DNA of 36,930 nt from Methanobacteriota archaeon (GTDB lineage Archaea > Halobacteriota > Methanomicrobia > Methanomicrobiales > Methanospirillaceae): NCBI GenBank assembly GCA_029547605.1, contig JAKPPB010000056.1, positions 1 through 36,930 of the forward strand, given 5' to 3'. Shown here in pieces: positions 32,941-36,930 of this stretch; within the stretch, counting starts at the first letter, position 1; every line of letters begins with the position of its first letter. The notes beneath the pieces are model-generated. The model had not been told where the DNA came from, ran no database searches, and was given only the letters and a program-made list of their open reading frames with translations. A program made the translations under genes and the position numbers.

Positions 32941-35448
32941 ATGACTCCCCACCGTATCCTCATCATCATATTCCTTGTCCTGTCCCTGTGTGCCTGCGCT
33001 CTCCCTGTGGGGGCCGTTCTCCCCTCATACTGTTTCCGGGGCGCCGTGACTGACCTGTCGCGTTCAGACAACACAGTCACTATCCTCGTGACACACAGGT
33101 GGGCCTGCGAGTTTGTCGACGGCACCGCGTTATGCAACTGGAAACCGATCAGTCCCCAGATACTCACCGGCACTGTACCTGCCCCGGAGGTCTTTGACCA
33201 TGTCCGGATCGGATCGTCAGTGGAAGCAGGGAGCATAGGCTCGCAGGGTGAACGATGGGTTGGCATCGGGGTTTTGACACCTTCGTTCTCGGCCGAGCCC
33301 CTTCACGCGACCCGCCTGTTCGGAGACCTGGGCATTCTTCGTGCCCCCCTGGCATCCCGGTACAGCCTGGAGGCAGACACGGAGCCTGATTGTGGAGACT
33401 GCTCCGGCATGGTCTGCCAGGCACGTGCAACACACGTCACCATCTCCCGCGACGGCCTTGAGATGATGTCCGTGACGCTTCTCCCCGGGCAGGAAGTCAT
33501 CTGGACGGACCCAGGCGACAGTTCAGGTGTCACCCTCACGTTCGTCTCCGGGCAGGCATCGGCAAACCTCTGTCCTGACACTCCCCCAGGAATGTCGGGA
33601 GTCCAGCCGATCTCGGTCTTTGTCGTCCGCATCAACCAGGGAGGACCGGGACCCAGCCCTACAAGGACTCCTGTCTCGACCGGGTTTATGAGCGTATCCT
33701 CAATTCCTTCCGGTGCAACCATCCTCCTTGACGGGGAGGCAAAAGGTACAACCCCAGGGACAATCTCTGGCATCGAGCCCGGGGTGCACGCACTCATGCT
33801 CGAAAAAGAGGGATACACACCCTACGAGAGAGACGTGTCCATCTCTGCCGGAAGACCGACGACGGTGACTGCGACTCTCACCAAGACTCGTGGGAGCCTG
33901 CGGATCCAGACCACGCCGTCAGGGGCAGATGTCCTCTTTAACGGGACCGCGATCGGGGCGACACCTCTCGTCGTGAATGATCTTATGCCGGGAACGTATG
34001 CAGTCTCCCTCTCGAGGCCTGGGTACGAGACTGCCAACCGCACAGTGACTGTGACCGCAGGAAAGGAGCAGCTGCTCTTTGTCGCACTGTCGAAAAAGAC
34101 CGACGGATCCGATAAGATCGACGCCTTTATCGCGGCTCTTCAGGAGCAGGGCTTCACTGTCCAGCAGGGAAAATTCGAGCAGTTTGATGTCCTGGCGATG
34201 TACGAAGCCGGCATCATTCCGAGCTGTTTTGGCAATAACCCGAGCACCCCATACCTTGCCTACAAGCTGCCGGGATATCCAGGGCTTGCCCGGGGAGGCA
34301 GGGTCACTGACGCCCCGATCAACCCGGCAAACCGGGGCCTCTGGCTCGATTATTTCATGGAGCCGGATGAAGCGATCGTCTACGTGGGATCGACCCCGCC
34401 CGAAGTGAAATACTACAGCTACCGGAGCTACATCGGGACCCGCTGGTTCCCTGAGTTGGCAACATACCAGCGGATCTTTGCAAGTCTTGGCGACACCCTC
34501 AACAACTACCGGATCAAGACCGGCACCGTTCCAGGCCAGGTGTCAGCAGGGCCCTACGGGAAACCCGTGATGATCATTACTACGGGAGACAGGGGCACGA
34601 ATGAGCTGGTGAGAAAAGCCGCCCTGAAGGCCGGGTACCAGTCGGGAATGATCAATGACGACATCATCCCCTCCAGCCTTATCCGGATGGGCCTCTCGAA
34701 CACTTCCGATACTATCTCGTTCGTCCACCGGGTGGCGTTCTTTGCCAACGAGACGGCGGGCGAGGAATACCTGGACAACCCCCCTGGCTATGTGCTGAGG
34801 CTCACGCCGAACACTCCCCGTCCGCCACAATTGTACGGGGTACCGCGGATCCTGGTCAGGGGAACGGGCGACGCCCACGAGCTTGATTTCATGAACGACC
34901 AGAAGACGCTCCGGGATGCCATTATCGCCCGTTATGGCGGGGGAATGGTCACAACCCAGAATGACACGTACATTTTCATCCTCGAGGGGTATGACTCGCT
35001 CCAGCGGGAAGCAGACGCACTTGGCGACAACCGCGATACGCTCTACTTGGCGAACGGCGATTACCTCCTCGAGAATGACGATTTTATCATCATCTACGGC
35101 CTTAACCATCACGCGACCGGAAAGGTGGTTTACACGAACATTGCGGTCTACGGCACCGAGGCATTGAACGGCGTCGTTGCAGTGAGCGACGAAGATATCG
35201 CAGGTTCCGCCAACTCATACCTTCCAGGCAATCCGAACGCCGGTCTCTTTTATGTCTGGAAGTTTGCACGGCACTGCAACGGGGAGGCGGGGTGTACCGA
35301 GATCCCCTCCTGCTGCGGCGGCCTCGGGATCCCGGAGGACGTCCCGGTCCGTATAGGGTATCGGACCTATGTTGAACCGGGGACAGGAATAGGGCCGACC
35401 TGCACAGAGATCCTCTACGACCAGGCGATCCACTTCTCATCAGCGTGA
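32941..35448 (+). CDS. Secreted protein with two PEGA domains and a large unknown C-terminal region
   Basis: An 835-residue exported protein. Residues 1-25 are a signal peptide (RILIIIFLVLSLCACAL). Residues 26-235 form an N-terminal region with seven or more cysteines (CDGC-like CGDCSGMVC among them). Two PEGA domains lie at about 248-315 and 317-385 (SVSSIPSGATILLDGEAKG and RIQTTPSGADVLFNGTAIG). The last 445 residues are a well-structured-looking region without a recognised family, with LARGGRVTDAPINPANRGLW, VYVGSTPPEVKYYSYRSY and a cysteine-rich end (HCNGEAGCTEIPSCCGG). There is no C-terminal anchor. Its stop codon lies inside the terminator stem. The ATG at 32941 lacks a strong ribosome binding site. 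PEGA domains suggest surface display; the C-terminal part may be an enzyme. Confidence 0.85.
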   Translation: MTPHRILIIIFLVLSLCACALPVGAVLPSYCFRGAVTDLSRSDNTVTILVTHRWACEFVDGTALCNWKPISPQILTGTVPAPEVFDHVRIGSSVEAGSIGSQGERWVGIGVLTPSFSAEPLHATRLFGDLGILRAPLASRYSLEADTEPDCGDCSGMVCQARATHVTISRDGLEMMSVTLLPGQEVIWTDPGDSSGVTLTFVSGQASANLCPDTPPGMSGVQPISVFVVRINQGGPGPSPTRTPVSTGFMSVSSIPSGATILLDGEAKGTTPGTISGIEPGVHALMLEKEGYTPYERDVSISAGRPTTVTATLTKTRGSLRIQTTPSGADVLFNGTAIGATPLVVNDLMPGTYAVSLSRPGYETANRTVTVTAGKEQLLFVALSKKTDGSDKIDAFIAALQEQGFTVQQGKFEQFDVLAMYEAGIIPSCFGNNPSTPYLAYKLPGYPGLARGGRVTDAPINPANRGLWLDYFMEPDEAIVYVGSTPPEVKYYSYRSYIGTRWFPELATYQRIFASLGDTLNNYRIKTGTVPGQVSAGPYGKPVMIITTGDRGTNELVRKAALKAGYQSGMINDDIIPSSLIRMGLSNTSDTISFVHRVAFFANETAGEEYLDNPPGYVLRLTPNTPRPPQLYGVPRILVRGTGDAHELDFMNDQKTLRDAIIARYGGGMVTTQNDTYIFILEGYDSLQREADALGDNRDTLYLANGDYLLENDDFIIIYGLNHHATGKVVYTNIAVYGTEALNGVVAVSDEDIAGSANSYLPGNPNAGLFYVWKFARHCNGEAGCTEIPSCCGGLGIPEDVPVRIGYRTYVEPGTGIGPTCTEILYDQAIHFSSA

Positions 35449-35471
35449 GAGACTCATCTCTCACTTTTTTT
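35445..35471 (+). terminator. Stem-loop terminator of the PEGA gene
   Basis: A perfect 8-base stem (GTGAGAGA with TCTCTCAC) around a CTCA loop is followed by seven T (35465-35471). The stop codon TGA is inside the left arm. This is the clearest terminator in the window and has a bacterial-like form. Confidence 0.75.
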
Positions 35472-35800
35472 CCTGCTCAAATTTCCCACACTGAATTTTT
35501 TCTTGTCGGACCCCCACACTCGCGCAAATGGCATTGGAAGTAACTGTCATCGTCTCTCGCCATGCCAGTGGAGTGAATTCCGTTCCCTTCCCTATTCTCG
35601 TCTCCCCTGTTTGCAGTCACAACAGGAGTCGCTCTGAAATCTCCAGGGAAGGACGAGGGGATGCCCATGTTTTAAAGGACCTAGCTCACATGTTGCAAAG
35701 GTTCTCCAGCTCCCTGATTCCACCTTATACGGAATTATGTCGATCGCCAGAAGCGTCACCATTTTCCCCATGTACTCCCACAGATCTCCCCAGGACGAGC
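35449..35800. other. Intergenic region before the EFR1-type gene
   Basis: It contains the terminator of the PEGA gene. The frame of the next gene stays open back to 35528, but this upstream part has no protein-like composition and no ribosome binding site. No other element is recognised. Confidence 0.4.
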
Positions 35801-36598
35801 ATGAAGACCCTCATTTACTACTTCACCGGCACGGGCAACTCGCTCGCGGTTGCACAGGGACTCTGTCGCCGTATTGGCAACTGTGAACTCCTTCCCCTGG
35901 CTTCTCTGGCAGAGAACCCCACACCAATCGTTCCGGACGCTGAACGGGTGGGGATAGTCTCCCCCCTCTACTTCTTCGGCCTCCCTGCGATCGTCTCGGA
36001 CTTCGCCCGGCGCCTTGACCTCTCCAGGACTGCATATGTCTTCTCGGTCATCACTATGGGCGGATCGGGAGGATCGGCGGCGCTCCGCCAGCTCGAAGGG
36101 ATCCTGGTGAACGGACCAGGGATGAGGGGGCTTGATGCCGGCTTCTCGATCAGGATGCCAGGAAACTACATCCTCATGTATGACTCCGCTGGGCAGGAGC
36201 GCATCGAGAGGACTCTCCAGGCGGCAGATCGGAGTGTGGAAGAGATCGCGGACAAGGTGAGAAGCGGTGTCGGGGAGATGCCTGGATGGTCGCCGTTCGC
36301 GGCCCTTATTCACCACCTGATGTATCCACGTTTTGTCAAAGGGGTGCACGACGCAGACCGGAAATTCGCAGTCGACGACCGGTGCACGTCGTGTAATACG
36401 TGTGTCGAAGTCTGCCCCGTAGGGAATATTCGGCTCGACAACGGCCGCCCTGTCTGGCTTCACCGCTGCGAACAGTGCATGGCCTGCATCCAGCTCTGCC
36501 CAACGAACGCGATCCAGGCGAAGAAGACCGAGGGGAGGCGGCGGTACCGGCACCCTGAAATCGGCGTCGGGATATTAAAGGAGCAGGCCAGGAGGTAG
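35801..36598 (+). CDS. EFR1-type flavodoxin/ferredoxin fusion
   Basis: A 265-residue protein. The N-terminal half is a flavodoxin-like domain (LIYYFTGTGNSLAVAQGL holds the FMN-phosphate loop; VSPLYFFGLPAIV follows). The C-terminal part has two 4Fe-4S ferredoxin motifs: CTSCNTCVEVCPVGNI and CEQCMACIQLCPTNAI. This is the EFR1 (flavodoxin plus ferredoxin) architecture, used to move electrons between flavin and iron-sulfur carriers; partners are unknown. ATG 35801 has AGGACGAG just upstream, so the open frame back to 35528 is not used. It stands alone between a terminator and the right intergenic region. Confidence 0.9.
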   Translation: MKTLIYYFTGTGNSLAVAQGLCRRIGNCELLPLASLAENPTPIVPDAERVGIVSPLYFFGLPAIVSDFARRLDLSRTAYVFSVITMGGSGGSAALRQLEGILVNGPGMRGLDAGFSIRMPGNYILMYDSAGQERIERTLQAADRSVEEIADKVRSGVGEMPGWSPFAALIHHLMYPRFVKGVHDADRKFAVDDRCTSCNTCVEVCPVGNIRLDNGRPVWLHRCEQCMACIQLCPTNAIQAKKTEGRRRYRHPEIGVGILKEQARR

Positions 36599-36860
36599 AA
36601 CCCTCTCTTCTCTCTTGAACGACTCGTACTCACGAACTCATACCTGGCCGGCAGAAGAATTGTTGATGGATTGCTGGCCAAGAAGACACCCAGAGCCTGA
36701 ACCCCTGGATCAATTGCTTAAATAAATAGGCGAGGATATCGACCGGGGGCTTTACCTCAGGAGTCTGGATACAGATGATGCCTTTTTATAACCTAACTTC
36801 GCCACTTTTCCAAAGGAATCCCTAATAATAACGCACCAGAGCGATTCGCCAGTATGAATA

Positions 36861-36930
36861 TTACCAGAGATTAGGGACCTCCAGGTTACCGTACTTCCTG
36901 ACAAAATCGCCCAAAATGGGCTCCAATTCT
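36861..36930 (-). CDS. C-terminal end of a gene cut by the window edge
   Basis: On the minus strand the last 70 bases read ELEPILGDFVRKYGNLEV followed by PNLW and a TAA stop (36861-36863). The composition is protein-like, with alternate charge and hydrophobic residues. The rest of the gene lies outside the window, so no family can be named. Confidence 0.4.
   Translation of the reverse strand, partial: ELEPILGDFVRKYGNLEVPNLW

Noticed and set aside
35528-35800. N-terminal extension of the EFR1-type gene
   Set aside because: Protein composition is not natural and the ATG at 35801 starts the flavodoxin domain directly with a ribosome binding site.
36718-36730. TTAAATAAATAGG as a promoter near the right edge
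   Set aside because: No plus-strand gene start follows within the window, so it cannot be supported.
1-36930. tRNA, rRNA, CRISPR array, insertion sequence or prophage
   Set aside because: Read by eye for T-loop GGTTCGAATCC-type motifs, regular spaced direct repeats, transposase or integrase motifs and terminal inverted repeats; none was convincing.

Overview
The window looks like a chromosomal segment of a methanogenic archaeon, most probably of the order Methanomicrobiales. The evidence is indirect: many exported repeat proteins (PQQ/PKD, NHL, PEGA, lipoproteins with T/P-rich linkers), a REC-PAS-PAS-PAS-kinase sensor of the archaeal style, GGAGG-type ribosome binding sites alternating with apparently leaderless genes, TATA-like boxes, and T-run terminators without bacterial -35/-10 promoters. 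No rRNA, tRNA, CRISPR array, transposase or prophage gene was found. Taxonomy is inference, since no marker gene is present.

Layout. 106-3087 (+) is a compact sulfur-handling operon: two half-size YeeE/YedE membrane proteins, a three-domain DsrE-like protein, a TusA-like carrier and a C_GCAxxG_C_C redox protein. 3263-7886 holds an NHL-propeller surface protein, a SAM methyltransferase, a very small membrane protein, an MFS transporter and a zinc-ribbon microprotein. 8068-11835 holds a substrate-binding/Cache lipoprotein, a flavin-reductase-like FMN protein and a secreted T/P-linker protein. 12094-14653 (-) is a hybrid sensor kinase preceded by a stub lipoprotein.

14771-20521 (+) is a 1916-residue secreted protein with three eight-repeat PQQ propellers joined by duplicated FN3/IPT-like modules and ended by three PKD domains. 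20919-22163 carries a methyltransferase and a shikimate-kinase-like P-loop kinase that lacks a key substrate residue. 22476-25257 (-) has two lipoproteins, one a large beta-propeller protein. 25756-26261 is a RelBE-type toxin-antitoxin pair.

26341-29456 (-) is a metabolic cluster: a gene remnant, a zinc alcohol dehydrogenase, a flavodoxin, an LsrF-like class I aldolase/thiolase and a four-cysteine small protein. 29665-36598 (+) contains a small membrane protein, a TIGR04255-like protein, a GMC-type flavin oxidoreductase with a cysteine cluster, an orphan protein, a PEGA protein with a large uncharacterised C-terminal region, and an EFR1-type flavodoxin/ferredoxin. The right edge probably holds the last codons of a minus-strand gene.

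The strongest candidate for an undescribed system is the 106-3087 operon. It reads as sulfur import, then a persulfide relay fused into one chain, then a carrier, then a redox protein. Two further candidates are the LsrF-like cluster and the altered shikimate-kinase-like enzyme.
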